A DNA stretch of 64,000 bases from Plasmodium coatneyi (lineage: Eukaryota > Apicomplexa > Aconoidasida > Haemosporida > Plasmodiidae). Below are positions 32,506 to 45,672 of the stretch, one piece after another (within the stretch, counting starts at the first letter, position 1; each line of letters begins with the position of its first letter). The notes beneath the pieces are model-generated. The model did not search any database. It was not told the DNA's origin and worked only from the letters and a program-made list of their open reading frames with translations. The stretch covers positions 682,001 to 746,000 of the forward strand of contig NC_033564.1 in assembly GCF_001680005.1 (NCBI RefSeq), read 5' to 3'. A program made the translations under genes and the position numbers.

Positions 32506-35227
32506 TCACAAATCTTCAAAAATGAGATTTTCCACTTCGTCTTCGCCCTTGTCCCGAATGTTGTTGTCGCTTTCGTTTATATTTTTGATTTCCTCCTGGA
32601 TGTAGTCCTCGTCGAAGCCTCGCTTTTCCACCTCAGCTGCGAGTAATTCGTGCGAACCGGTTGAGAGCAGGTTGAGCAGCTTCGACAGGGTCTCGTCTGA
32701 GAGGGGTGAAATAAAATTGGTGTGAATAAAAAGGCGTGAATAAAGTGGTGGAGCCATTCCGTGGAACGGGTTTAGAGCGAAACCGACGTGGGAGCATAAC
32801 AACCCCCCAGGGAGACCACCACACCAGTTGTTCTTTTCACTTACCCACAAGGCGGTTGCTGGGCTCGCAGATCTCCTTGAGAGCGCCGTTATTCGTCTCG
32901 CTGAGGAAGTTCATCTTGACGAGGGGCTGCAGCACACGCTTGCCCTGCATGTTCAGAATGTTGAGCTTCAAGGTGTTGAGGTCCAAAATATTCTTTAGGT
33001 GCTCATCAGAGCAGTAGAAAAGCATGTCGGTCAAATGAAGGAGCGTGCAGACGGAAGTAACTTTTAAAGAACTGTTTTTTTTGTTCCTCTTCTCAGCATA
33101 GGCAAAATAGGAGTTTATTCTGTTAGCAATTGCAGTGTAGTAATTCCCCATGTGAGCCTTCACCAGGTTACCTAACGACCCAACGATCGAATAACTGGGC
33201 GTTTTATTGTTTTCATGATTAAATGGAATGGAAGAAATATTTCCTGCAATTCTCATAATTTTTGTACAATAATTAAAAGCTTTGGATTTTTTTATTTTCT
33301 TCAGAACTTTAGAATAGTCATCATTGTTACTATGTCTCTTATCAATGACTAGCAACTCATCTATTAAGTTTAAGAAGGCATGTTCATTCCCCACTTCGAA
33401 TCCTAACATATTTTGGTAATACTTCCACTGTTGCACTAGGATAGGTGCCCCTGAGCAGAGGACATTTAATTCTATGCTTTTATCCAAGTCGACCACAGAT
33501 CCGTATTCATCAGGAGCTAGCCATTTTGAAAACATGATAGCCATTCGTTGAGCTAACTCCTTTGATGTAATACTAATGATGAGATTCTTAACTGCACACA
33601 TGTCTCCTTTCTTTTTGTTCTTAACAATGGGGGGTAGCTTTGTATAGGGCACTCCAATGGTCCTCAGCATTTTTATCTTAATTTCCTTTAGCGATTGGTT
33701 TAGTAGAGATTTGTTTAAACCCAACGTTTCATAAAAATGACCATCCTTATAGAATGACATTTCTGTTAATATTTTAAAAATTTCCGAGAGGATCCTATCA
33801 TACATTTCTAGGGTAATGAAATTATTGTTCATGTGTAGATGTCTTGGATTTATTTTTAGTTTTTCTATAGCTTCTTGTAGTAACTTGCCTGCGTCTTTGC
33901 TTGTTCGTAGCTTTAATAATCCTTTCACTCCTTCCTTGGCGCTTTCGACGATTTCTAGGATTACTCTTTCTATGCTGGACACGTGGATGCCCTTCTCCTT
34001 CAGCGAGGACAGAATGGAGGCTTCCACCTCGGGGTGGATCGTCCCGTATATTTGGTTCTCCCCCTCTTCAGCGTGCTCGCCATGTTCTACATGTTGTGTA
34101 TGCTCTTCATTCTCTCCATGTTTGGTGTGTTCTGCATGTTCCGTATGTTCGCCATGTTGTGCTTGTTGTCCATGTTGGTCGTGCTGTTCATGTTGTGCAT
34201 GTTCAGCATGTTCAGTGTGTTGCCCATGTTGTGCATGCTCCCCATGATCTGCATGTTCCTCATGTGGAGGATGCCCCCCATGCGAGTTAGGCAGTGCTAC
34301 CACGTTGGAAGGCCCCTGCGAACTGTCCTCACCATTTTTAACTGCCACTTCGTGGGGCACATTCTGTTCAGACGCTTTGTCTCCACTTGGGGTTGCCGAT
34401 TCAGAGGCGTTTCCTCCTTTCAGGTCTACCGTGTTGTGCATATTAGTCATGGCAGGGGAGCTGTTTTCTTCTTTATCTGAAGGGGTGTATGTATACAAGT
34501 CCTGCTCCTCCTTATGCGAATTAGCGCCTGCGGTGGTACTCTCACTGTGTGCGTCGTTCTTCTCGATACTCACATTCCCGACGGCATGCTCGTTTGGCGC
34601 TTCTTCCGCGTGTCCACCCGCCGTTCCGTCAACCTTTGCATTACCGCCGTTGCTTGTGCTGACGCTTGCGCTGACATTTGCGTCGTTTCCGTTGCTCCCT
34701 TTGTCGTGTTGACCTTCGTGGGGGTTTTCCCCATGGCCTCCCTCCTGTGCGTGTTCCACGTGACTACCGTCATTTCCGTTCTGACTGCTTCCACCAGTTG
34801 ACTCCTCCGAATGGTTAGGGGCTTCACTTACATTTTCCTGCAACGGCTGGGTGTTAACAATGGGTTCACTTGGCTGCCCCTGCGGGTGGTCCCCCGCCTG
34901 TCCCTCTTCAGCGTGACCATCTTCTGTGAACTCCAGGAAGGAGACATTCGTTGCCGCGTTTGGCTCTGAAAGGGGGAATTGAATTTATTTATTTATTCTT
35001 TATTTTTTTGCATTGGGGGTGGATCGGCGTGGACAGCTACATACAACTCATGCAACTGCACACACGCGTGTATCACAGTTACGTGTGACTCCCCTGTGGT
35101 GTCCCTCTATACCTATCTCTTTTTTCTTTTTTTTTTTTTTTTGCTTACTCCTGAACGACTCGGCTTCGTCAACAATTGCAGAAATAGCCAGAAAAATGCA
35201 CAAAAGAAAAACCCTTTTACGAGACAT
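32506..35227 (-). CDS. RON4: Rhoptry neck protein 4
   Basis: Three exons on the minus strand: 35227-35149, 34965-32845 and 32696-32506, all phase 1, giving about 796 residues. Exon 1 is a signal peptide (MSRKRVFLLCIFLAISAIV). Exon 2 has an acidic, low-complexity N-terminal half with a His-rich repeat region (about 34060-34270; units such as EHAEHAQHEQHDQHGQQ), then a conserved helical domain (IERVILEIVESAKEGVKGLL; YTKLPPIVKNKKKGDMCAVK; MLGFEVGNEHAF). Exon 3 is an acidic tail ending IFEDL. RON4 is secreted from rhoptry necks and joins RON2 and RON5 on the host side of the moving junction bound by AMA1. Length agrees with P. vivax RON4 and is shorter than P. falciparum because the repeats differ. 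Recognition rests on the conserved half and neighbourhood. Confidence 0.88.
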
Positions 35228-35371
35228 GGTTGCACTGTTGTGTTATTTTATGGTAGAAAACATCTTTTCCCTGTCTCCGTTTTTTTTTCTTTTTTTCTGG
35301 TTCGCTCTGACATGTCTGCAAAAACGGCGATATCTTTAAACACGCATGTACAGGTACAGGACAGAAGAATC

Positions 35372-35406
<35 letters not shown>

Positions 35407-36401
35407 CCCTATTGGTAATATTTATACCGCCGAAAGAATTAGAAACATTCTGGGGTGGTAAAAAGCTGTGCGCGTCCCGGTGCAGCAGAGTGCATTGGGC
35501 ACACACACGCATATAAGGGCATACGTATGCACTTATACATGTTTATACGTATATTCCTACGTATATGTGTAACGTGCATGCATTCACTGGAGATTCCCTG
35601 CGGATTTTTTTCACCGCGATTGTGTGGCTGCATAATGCGGAAGTACGTAGAAAGGGTAAAGTTGCGGGGGGTACGTTTGGACGCACGTACGTTAGCGGAT
35701 AAGCCTCCCAAATCAGAGAATTAAAAGTGCCATGCACGAACCATGTAGAAACATAACAAAAGGGGGCAGCCAAAAATGCGTACTCAAAAATGGCCAAAGT
35801 TTAAAATACCTTGCGGGGATGCAGACGTGTCTGCAAAGTGATGAAGAAATGGTGAAATGGGCTAATTCCAGCGTTGGAAAAAAAAAAAAAAAGTTACCAC
35901 ACAAAGGGGAAATCACAAAAAGGCAATCACACAAACATACAAACAGAAACGCTAAGTCATTAAAAAGAGGGGAACAGCTAAGCAACAGACAAAGCGACAA
36001 ATATACACGGCTAGGGAGTTACGCGTGGGGGACACAGAGCAGCGGCATGCGTCGAACTGGTTGTGTTCGCTTGCCGGTGAGGACACGTCATACGATCATA
36101 TGATACAGTGCAACACAGTGAAGTGCAAACATGGCACGGTGCAGTGTGTCTGCTCGTTCGTTGCAGCGTCCTTCCTATATGCATCAGTGCATGCACTAGA
36201 AAGGACAGCAAAATTGAAAAGAGTAACATGGGAAGAGGTGATGAAAAGGGGGAGCTTCAAAATTTTCGCCACTCATACTCATGTGCGACGTTAAAAAGAT
36301 TAGGAAAAAAGAAAGAAAAAAAATGAGACTATAAAGGGGGTAAGCGTTCGTCCCTCGGAAGGGGTACAAAAAAGGGTGTGCGAGGGCAAAAAAACGATTC
36401 A
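35228..36401. other. RON4 upstream region
   Basis: Non-coding interval between the RON4 start and the 3' end of the esterase. It includes a T-tract of about 30 (35377-35406) and an A-tract (35879-35892). It presumably contains the schizont-stage RON4 promoter; no motif could be assigned confidently. Confidence 0.5.
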
Positions 36402-39400
36402 TCACAGAATCAGATGCTCCAGGAAGTGCTTCACCGTGGCGGACTCCTCCGAACAGATACGTGGGTGTGCGATGATCTGCACGTGAGCATTGGAATATAT
36501 GGGGAGCGAAATAGAGTAGCGCTGAATGGGTAGCTGGTTTAGACAGTAGAACAAAACCTCATAGTAGAGGAGTTCGGGATTCTTATAAAACTTTTCGATG
36601 AGTTGCTCATTCGAAATGGTATAAATGTGAAAAAGGATCTGCTTGTATTTCTTCTTGTCGTTTTTTGTAATTCCTTTTAGCAGCGTCGTTCCTTTCCACT
36701 TCTTCTTCGCAATATTGGCGTTTGAGGTGCTGTTCTTGGGATTGTAGCTGCGTTCCTCCTGTTGCGGCTGTTCATGTGGCTGTTCAGATGACTCTTCACG
36801 TAACTGTTCAGGTTGCTCCTCACCAAACGACTCATCATTCGCATCGCCTTCCTCATTATCCTCAGACGTCGTGTAAAAGAACTCACTTATGTAGTCGTAT
36901 TCTTCACTCTTCCCTTCGCTCAGCTGGAGCGTGCTGTTTTCCTTTTTCTTGTTTGATTCATTGGAGAGTGGGGAATTCGATATATTTCTCGTTTTTTCCT
37001 CGCATGATTCGCTCTTCCCATTGTGCATCCCCTCTGTGACATCGCCAACGGGGCTGCCTTGCCCCGCCGGTAAGCTCAGTGTAGCCTCGGCGATTGGCTG
37101 GTAGTTCTGGCAACCGTTCTGCAGGTCACCCCCCTCAGTGCCATTCTTCAGGTAAAACAGCGAATAATTCTTCAGCGCGTTGATCGTGTTTTGCAAGGAA
37201 AAGCTTTTCCTCTGAGCCATGTCCGTCTTCTTCTTTTTCCTCTTCAAATTATCGTCCAACGTTTTTATGTCATGTATAATTTTCCTCTTGAGGCAATCGA
37301 AGAAAAGTTTCTCGAAGTCTTTGTAGTCCCCAAGCTTCTTCTTCTGGCTACTCTCCTGGGTGTCACTTTGGTTTGCGTTGTGGGGACTTCCTCCGATGGG
37401 GGTGGAGCTTTCCTTCGCGGGTCGACTACTCTTAGACCGATCGTTCGTGTGACGATTTCCCTGCAGGGATTTTCCATCCTCTTGGGGTACCCCCTCCACA
37501 TAGCAACTCCCCAAGTTGTTAACCTTATCATTACTGTACATTCCCCCCCCACTTTCCGTGACGGTGGAGTTACTAACTATTTTGTAGTTATCTGGAATGC
37601 ACAGATACTTGTCATAGTAGCTCATTTGGTTTGTCTTCTTCTCTGTGCACTCGCCGTTCGTATGCGCCTTACCGTTTGCATTCGTGTCATTCACCAACTG
37701 AGACGTGGCATCCCTCTCTTTGTCCCTCTCCAGGTGGATGTCCTCATACGTGTGCGACTTGAAAAAGGATGCCTTCCTGTCCTTCTGGGGGGACTACCTT
37801 CCTTCGTTCCAACAGGGAGAACGCTCATGGGGGACAACTTATCGTTGGAGTGGTACAGGTCCCTGCGTGATTTTCGGTTCACCTCTCCTGTATTGACGTT
37901 CTTCCTAAAATGGATAGGGAGTTTTTGCACGTTCACTCCGTCTGACAGGTAGGGCTTGTCCCTTGTGCTGTGCAGAACGGGTGCTTTATCATCCGCCTGG
38001 ATCGAAGCACCCCTCTTGTTCACCTGCACAGGGGCGTCACCTGAAGTTTGCTCCTCGCACAGGTGGGTGTTGTCTTCCCTCTTGGAGCACCCGCTGTGGG
38101 ACTTGGACGAGCTGACATCACCCACATAGACGTTATCGACTAGTGTGTTTCCGTCACCAGGGGACTTTTTTTTCCTCTTCACCTTCCCTTTTTTTGCGTC
38201 CTCCTTGGTAACCGCCTCCCCGTAGTAGTTCATAAAAATGTTGAACTTCTTCCTCTGCGAGCAGGAGAGCAACTTGCGCGATGAAATAATGGTCTGTAGC
38301 ATCTGGTCGAGGAAACGGTTCTGGTCCTTCCGTTTGTTTAGCAAATAATTTGGGTTCTTCAAATCCTGGTAGAAATAAAAGAAGAGCAGCTTCTTCTTCC
38401 TCATGTATAGATGCACCACGGAAAATATGTTGATGGGAATTTCCGGCACGTTTTTTGCCTGCTCTATTATAAACATAATAAGCTCCTCGTTAAAAAGTGT
38501 GTAAGGTAAAATGAGAGAGGTCCTTATCCCGACTAGCCAATCCGATTGAGCATTTCCATAAAAAATAATATTTTCAAATTTTTTCAAAATATTAATACTT
38601 TCTACGCTAGCTATTTTCAGCAACAAAGTCGTCTTATTGTTCAGGTCGTCAATTGTGTGGGCACCGAGGTAAGTAGAAAAAATTTTCATGATGGCCATAT
38701 TTTCGTGGACGCCAATATGGGGACATGCAAAAGTAATAAAATTTATTAACCTCTTATTTTTAAACATTTTTTTTCTGTACAGATTTATTAGAACAGATCT
38801 GTTTAGAATGCCTCCAAGAGAATGCCCTATCATGGATACGTTAATATTTTCGTTAATTATTTTAAAAAGACAATTCAGTTCAGTACATATTCTTTCCGTG
38901 CCGACATCTACCCCTTCAAATGTATGACTCTGATTGCTGTATGTTATGTATACGAACAAATGGGGGTACTTAATCAGCAGGGGATTTACTATATTCTGAA
39001 AATCGTGCACACTAGCTGTTAATCCGTGTTGAAATATAAAGTAGTGGGGATTCTTCAACAACATGTTTGACTTCCTCTTGCACTCCACACAATGGCAACT
39101 GACAGAGTTAAAGAAACAGTAGCATCGAGAGCACTGCTTTATCGACCCGTACGACTTAATAATGTTGTAGAGACATAGGGGAAAGGGCTTCTTCTTCGTT
39201 TCGTCTATGTAATAGAATTGCTTTATGTAGTTCAGGTTGTTCTTGTACTTGTTGTATATCCTTTGGCTGCGGCTGCTCAGGCGATCCTTCCGCGGTTCCT
39301 GCGGGAAACCTCCCCCGTTTGGGACATCACTACAGAGAGTTCCACCTCCGTCTACGCGATGTATACTGAACGAGTGGCTTCTCTTCAATGAAGGATCCCA

Positions 39401-40831
39401 CAGGGCGTCCCCCTTCACCTGCATATTATTACGCACGCCCCTCTTGGCGAAATGGCGCCTTCGCAACTCTCTTCTACTCATTAATCTTCTTTCCTTCTTC
39501 CCCTTCCTCTCCTTCGACGCCACCCGTCCGACACTAAACCCGCTACCGCTGCGGTAGTTAAGACCATTTCGGTTCCCTCCCCCTATTGGACTCTTCCAAA
39601 GGGGGTAGGATAACACGTTCGATTCTCTCACCTTTTTCTTCTGACTCGCCTGGTTATCCCTGAATGCAACTCGACCACTACTCGTGTTGCTGACGGAGGA
39701 GCTGATCTGTTCACGACCATTACGATTCAGTGCGTCCCCCACGGCTGCCAATGGGGAACGTTTTGCTGTCTCTTTCCTGCTTTTCCCTTCACTGTCCAAG
39801 GAGAGGGTGTCACACGAGTTGTTATTGCTGTTATTGTTGTTGTTGCTGCTCATTTGGTCTGGCAGTGCCCCCTTCTTGCAGTAGAACAGGTCCGTGCTGT
39901 CACAGGTCCCCAAGTTGTTGCTATCGTAGAAGAGCTTGTTCGCATTCTGGGGGCTACCCCCCACGTGATGAGCACGATCCTCCCGGTTAGCGCGATCCAA
40001 ACTATTCCCACCCCCCCTACCACTGTTAAACAACTCCCTCCGTATGTTCAAATAATTGCTGTAACGAACGTTAACTGTCCTGCTACGGTAAACCAAACTG
40101 TGGTCGCTCTTCACACTGCCGCTGCTGCAGCTACTGGGGCTACTTCCCCTACTACCGCAACTGCTGCTTCTTGAGGAGGGCCTTCCAGAACCGGACCCAC
40201 CACCAACATTCCCATATTTTTCATTGTCCTTGTACTTTCTACAAAACTTTTTAAACAAGTACTTCTCCTCCTTAATAAAATTATTTATTTTAATATCGTG
40301 TAGAGTGTTGTTGTCCAGCTGGGTCAGCATAAAACGAGCGAACTCGTAAGGCACACTCATCATGGAGCTCGTGTCGAAGTAGGTATTCTCATCATATATC
40401 AAATCGTAAACATGGGGATGTATTTTCTCCTTATATATTTCCTTCTCTAGAACTTCATCCAACAAGTTAAGGGAACAGAACCAACAGAAATGTTCAATCC
40501 ATTTTTTGTTCGCACAGACGGGGCTATCATTCCTTACAGTTTTAGCGTCCCCCTTGTTTGTCTCCTCCTTGTCGATCACCTTTTTGCATTCTTCTTTCTT
40601 CGTATTCGTGCCATAGTTAAGGTGACTTTTTTTTTCCAACAGAATGCTATCCACATGGTTGTTGCTATTCGGATTCACGAACAAATTTAGCAGAATATTT
40701 TTATTGTTATTAAAAAAGTTTGCACTCCTCTTTGCTTCCTTTTCATCGTCTATGGTCTCCAGGACCTCAAAGAGGTTCCTGTTGGTGGAGAATATGGACT
40801 CACTTCTGTAATTCGTTTTTTGTTCTTTCAT
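36402..40831 (-). CDS. Large serine esterase/lipase (DUF676 alpha/beta hydrolase), interrupted by one-base frameshift
   Basis: The upstream frame runs from ATG 40831 to a stop at 37691 (1046 codons). A second frame, open from about 37792 to the stop at 36402, carries the rest. The hydrolase core lies at about residues 600-850: YFIFQHGLTASVHDF (oxyanion region), then VSMIGHSLGGILNR with nucleophile Ser about residue 671, then ACPHIGVHE. Long Asn/Ser-rich inserts are typical of Plasmodium. The two frames meet at a C-run of six on the coding strand (37787-37792); seven would join them without loss into about 1470 residues. The C-terminal frame (NAHVQIIAHPRICSEES near 36455-36500) supplies the end of the fold and probably the catalytic His, so the break matters. 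No plausible intron (minimum size, phase) explains it. Substrate unknown. Confidence 0.8.
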
Positions 40832-43077
40832 TTCATCTTGCCACAGTGGCTTCAGGTCTCTTTTCCTTCCTCAACCAAGAGACGGTTAGTTTTGCTTCCC
40901 AGAGGTTCCCTTTTTTGTGCATCCAGTTTGGGGGGCACAAAAGGACAATCGTGCAGATCAGGTGTACAAAGGTTAAGGTGGGTGCAGTATGTGTAGACAA
41001 AATGAAACAACTTGGAATAACGTGAGGGCCTCCTCTTACAACGGTTTCGTCATGTGTGTAGAGGAGTATGGACATGTGTACATATCCGTGGCGCTACTTA
41101 AAAAAATGACTGAGGGATTTTCCCTATTTCCTACTGCTCGTGCAGAGGGCTGTTTGGAAAGGTTATCCTTTCGCAGCTTCGCACTGACATTCGAAATTAA
41201 AGACTTTGTGAACGCCTCTCTCCTTCGAGGATATAACGTTTCACTTTAAAAGATGTGAAGGCAGATCCTTATGGCGTACACCCCTCTTTCATCGCTACAC
41301 GTGGGTATTATCAGCGCGACGAAAACTGCTATGTTGACAAGCTCTTCCTTTGTTTATTTTTTCACCATTAAAAAGGGGGGCATGTAAAGCCTAATCAGCA
41401 TAGGCCTATATGGCGGGGTGTACACGTGCTAGCGATAATGTGTTGGCGGTAACGTACTAACAGAAACGTGCGAAAAGATATGCGTGGCTCCACGCAGCAT
41501 AAGCATGTGTGCAGGGAAAGCAATCATGCGCGTATTTAAAAATGTACTGCTACTTGTTAATTCTGCAAAAAGATGGCACATAGCGAAAGTATGTATGTAC
41601 GTTCGTACGTCAGCATGTACTTATGTGTACATCGCGTGAACACGAAACATGCCTCAAAATGGATAACTTAAAAATTGAAAAGAGTGAAAGGAGTATATGC
41701 CTGCCTTGAACTGAAGCATGTACGCAATATTGCAAATTTTAAAGCGCATATTTTCGATCGTAAAGTTTTCGTTTTTGCAAAGCCCAGGTAAATTAACCGA
41801 GTTACAAATGCAGTTCGGCCGCGTTTAACATGTGGACGCAAAAACACGCAAAACAGGGGTGGTCAGCTTTTTTCACACTTTTCACCTTTGCCTGTTTATC
41901 TTCCCAATCGTGAAGTTAAAAAAAAGGGATTTTTTTAACGTACTAACGGACAGGATGGCAAAAAAAAAAAAAAAAAAAGTATATTAACAGTGAAGAAAAT
42001 GTACATGTATAGGAAGCCGGGGTGGGGGGAAACAGTATGGTTATGCCAAAATGGCACCACAGTAACGCGCAGCAACAATATACACTACACTATTATACAG
42101 AAAAGTACACTACTGTATAATAGTGTAGTGTATATTGTTGCTGCGCGTGTTTAGCCTTTTAAGGTTTATTTTTGCGGCCCCCACTTGTAGCGAGTAACAC
42201 GAACTGGATACGCCTGTTACACCACGCATGTGCTGTTACACGTGGGCGTGGCATATGATGGGTTAGCAAAAAAATACGCAGTTTTCCGCTTGGAAGTGTC
42301 CATTTGGACGGGCTCGCTTGGACGCATCTGCATGGGGACGTCTGCTTCGAAACGCCCTTTTTGGAATTCTTTTCGCACATTACCAGTTTCCTCCTTTTTT
42401 ACACCAACGGGGAGGGAAAAAACGGAGAAAAGTTCTTTTTTATATGAACAGGTCAGGTAGAAAGATATATTTTTTTTTTTTTTTTTTTTTCCCCTTTTGG
42501 CTAGTAAGGTAAAAAATGTCCATTCGCAACTTTTTGCAAAAATTCAACCGTTGCAGTTGAGAGTTGTTCAACTTTGTGGAGGAAAAAAAGAAAGAATGAA
42601 GCATAGGACGAAATCGTATAAAAAAAAGTAACACGAATGGGAAATGTAAATAAAAGCAGAAAAGGACGAAGGGGAGTCCTCTTATCTGTAGAAACGCTGG
42701 GGAGAGACGGAGCGGAATGTTCATCATTTGGAAACATGTGGTAAACGCAAAAATTGGATAACTGCAGTGAATGGTCCGACGGAGATGTATAGCTTAAAAT
42801 TGAGGTCCACTTACACCACCTGCAAGGTGGAATACATATACCACCTGCAGCGGGGTGGGAAAAGAACACTGCAGCATTGCAAAAGCCTGTTCAGCATTTG
42901 ACGCTAACGCAGAAAAGGAAAAAAAAAAAAAAACACACAGTAAAGATCCCCTTTTTATTCACATTTCTTAAACGGTTAATTTAATCGCTGGCTACGCACT
43001 GTCTATAAATGCACACACGATATACATACACAGGGGGAAGCAGCGCCCCTTGCCGATATGTAGACTCCTATTTGCCT
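40832..43077. other. Long intergenic region between esterase and PDX2
   Basis: Apart from the inverted repeat at 42065-42148 it holds A/T homopolymers (41962-41979, 42472-42490, 42918-42933), short ACGTACGT-like runs near 41600-41615 and no recognisable gene. Both flanking genes are on the minus strand, so it contains the esterase promoter and PDX2 3' flank. Confidence 0.55.
42065..42148. repeat. Perfect 36-bp inverted repeat with 12-base loop
   Basis: Left arm 42065-42100 begins ACGCGCAGCAACAATATACA. Right arm 42113-42148 is its exact reverse complement, ending TTGTTGCTGCGCGT. The loop at 42101-42112 is AAAAGTACACTA. The arms are GC-rich at the base and AT-rich near the loop. The hairpin could form as cruciform DNA or in RNA. 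No flanking terminal direct repeats or transposase frame were seen. Confidence 0.95.
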
Positions 43078-44579
43078 TCACTTTTTACTATTTTTAACCT
43101 TCTCGTAAAAATACTGATGAAAGGAACTGTACGGCATTAGCTCTGGGTGGAAAACCATGCCCAAGCAGTTGTCCTGTTCGACAGCTAAGAAGGGGGAAAA
43201 AAAAGGGAAGAGGGAGGAGTGAAATGAACAGTCAGCATGTTCTATAACTTCACAGGGGAATAACATATCCTCGCAAGTCGCACAAAAATGCGTCCGTAGG
43301 GATATGCGCGTGGTTATGTAGCTCCTTACCTGCTATTATATTGGAGCCGAAGGGTTCGTGCGAAAATGTCGCGAGTGTGTGAACCTGCGAAAAGGAAGGA
43401 TCGTGATTGTGGTGGTGGCAATAACGTTAAGGTTAAAAGGGGCACAGTAACATACGGGTATATGCAACCACGTAGAGTCTTAACAGAGGTGCACTACCTG
43501 GTCCGAGTGAATTTCCTTTATGTACGGGGCTCGTATGCAGGCGCCCCGCAAATTCTTCTTGAAGGCACTGCTTTCTGAGTGCACATTCAGTGAGCATATG
43601 AAGCTGTCGTTCTGTGGGAATAGAAATTGTGCGAAGAAGGAAATGTGAGCAGTTCTAAGGTGGTGAAGTAGCTCGAGGGCTAAAATGAATATGTGACCAT
43701 AGATTATTGTTTGCGGCTTTGCTCCTTTTTTTTTTTTTTTTTTTTTTCTTTTCACCTGCGAGCCGTAGTAGTTCCGGCTTATCGTAATGTCCAGCCCCCC
43801 CAAGGAAAAATTCTTCCCGTATGCTTGGCTCTGTGTCTCATTGTTCTCCACGTTGTTCGAGAGGAGGATGCATCCTGAATGGGAGTGGAATGGCGCACAG
43901 ATGACTTATACCCTTGTGGTGATATTTTTGCGTGCATTATGTACATATATGTATGCTGATGGATGGAGCGCCACAATATTTGCACAGTTGCTAGTCTTGC
44001 TTACCCGCACAGGTCCCCCATACGGGTTTCTTCTTCACGTGGATGAATTCTCTTAAGGCCTGTGACGCGCGGGGCAAAAGGACGGTTAGATGAATTGTAA
44101 AAAGTCGGCTGGGGGAAACTCCCTAAATGGGAAGATGCAGACACACCTTTACGGTCATCAACATCACGCAAGTTCCACGGCAGCTTCCAATCCTTACCTT
44201 GTATAAGACATCGTTATCGTAGGCGAAACACTTCCTCAATGTCGTGGACTCCCCGCCGGGTATGACAAGACCGTCACAGGTGCTCAGGTCCTCTTTATTT
44301 CGAACCTGGCAGGAGATGCAAAAGGGGGAAAGGAAGGTTATTCAATGGATAGCATTCGCTTCTACTTTTGTATGATCTGCCCTCATTAAGAAGCACCAAA
44401 ATGGTGCATAGACGTGTGTAGGTAGAAATCTTGGAGGGGGTGCATATCAATATGGTAGCACGTTCATCCGTCCTTACTTCTATAACCTTCAACTGTGGAT
44501 GTTCTAATTTATGGAAGTGCTTTATGTGAGGCTGGAAGTCCCCCTGGAGAGACAAAACCCCAATTGTGATGTCCGCCAT
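43078..44579 (-). CDS. PDX2: Pyridoxal 5'-phosphate synthase glutaminase subunit
   Basis: Seven exons, all phase-consistent: 44579-44478, 44305-44198, 44059-44005, 43874-43756, 43611-43498, 43384-43330 and 43184-43078, giving 219 residues, the length I recall for the P. falciparum protein. It starts MADITIGVLSLQGDFQPH. GGEST (exon 2) and the nucleophile Cys in VWGTCAG (exon 3) are class-I glutaminase signatures; GMVFHPEL (exon 7) supplies the His-Glu pair of the triad. PDX2 hydrolyses glutamine and passes ammonia to PDX1, which makes pyridoxal phosphate from ribose-5-phosphate and glyceraldehyde-3-phosphate in the cytosol. It is divergently arranged with the cyclophilin gene about 1.1 kb away. 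Identity is very secure. Confidence 0.96.
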
Positions 44580-45672
44580 TTTGTGGAAAGGAACTCACTC
44601 ACAAGTAGGGGTGAAAATGAAAAAAGAATTTATTCTGAACAGAGTGTTTTTTAATTATTCCATGCAGAGTGTGCATCCTGGCAGATAAGCAGGAGTGAGA
44701 GAAAAGTAAAAGCTTCGTTCTGTGGAGGTTCCCGTTGTCCGTCCGCCCTGCTTATCAGTGTATTCGTGACATGCACGGTTGTTCACACGGTTGCTGGTAT
44801 GATTGCTATTATGACTGCTGTTGTTATTTCTGGCACCTATCCACTCCTTTGATCCCCCCTCGTAGCAACGTTAATAAATGCTCCAAGTTAGGTTGCTAGG
44901 TATTTATTTCCCCCAACTGGTAGATCTTCCGCCTTGCGTCAATGATCAGGCGAAAAAGGTGAAAAGAGGGACTCCTCCTTCAGCGATAACTATGTAGGAT
45001 TTTGCACAAATGGAAAATCTCAGGAAAAGAAACGAAAGGGCGGGTTCTATGCATCTACAGAACGCTCACCTTTACAGACGGTTCTTCTTGGAAGAACGCA
45101 CTAGTCAACTGTGCCAAAATGGAGAATCGCGACTGGGTTCAATTTGCATCTGAGCCGAAAAGGGGGAAGTTCCTCTAATAAAATGGTAAAAAAAAAAAAA
45201 ATAATAATAAATAAAATAAATAAAACAGCCAAAGGAGCAGTAGAATTTCCAGGTGAACAAAATTTTAGATCCGATTTTACGCGCAGGGGTAATATATGCA
45301 CTCTCACTATTTATATATACACCCCGTGCGGGAGGAGAAACGGCAAGAAGGAAGTGATCTTGGCATCGTTCTTCCGTCACGCATGCGTACTAAAATGGGG
45401 GATGTTATTAATGCACCAGAAGTTCGCGTTATCACAGTTTTAATGAGATTTATAAAAAAAAAAAAAATTCCGAAGGAAAAATCGTGACATGGTGATACGC
45501 TTAAAAAAGCATGTATGAACGGATGAACCCATGTGCAGGAGAACAGAACTGAGGGAAACGCCCCCGTGAAGGCAACACGGAGTAGAGCGAACTTGAAATA
45601 TACACGCGCCAACCTGCCAATCTACCAATCTTCCAATCTGGTCACCCCCTTCTTAAACTACCCTCTGCAAAA
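44580..45672. other. Divergent promoter region of PDX2 and cyclophilin
   Basis: Non-coding. It includes an A-tract followed by ATAATAAATAAAATAAAT (about 45187-45225) and another A-tract (45459-45470). It should contain both promoters; no discrete element could be named. Confidence 0.5.

Noticed and set aside
33816..34801. Several plus-strand open frames opposite RON4
   Set aside because: Cys/His-like shadows of the His-rich RON4 repeats; no start context or motif.
37760..37800. Short intron joining the two esterase frames
   Set aside because: The only phase-compatible donor/acceptor pair would give an intron of about 29 bases, too short for Plasmodium; a one-base homopolymer error is simpler.
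42065..42148. Transposon terminal inverted repeats
   Set aside because: Only 12 bases separate the arms, and no target-site duplication or transposase was seen.
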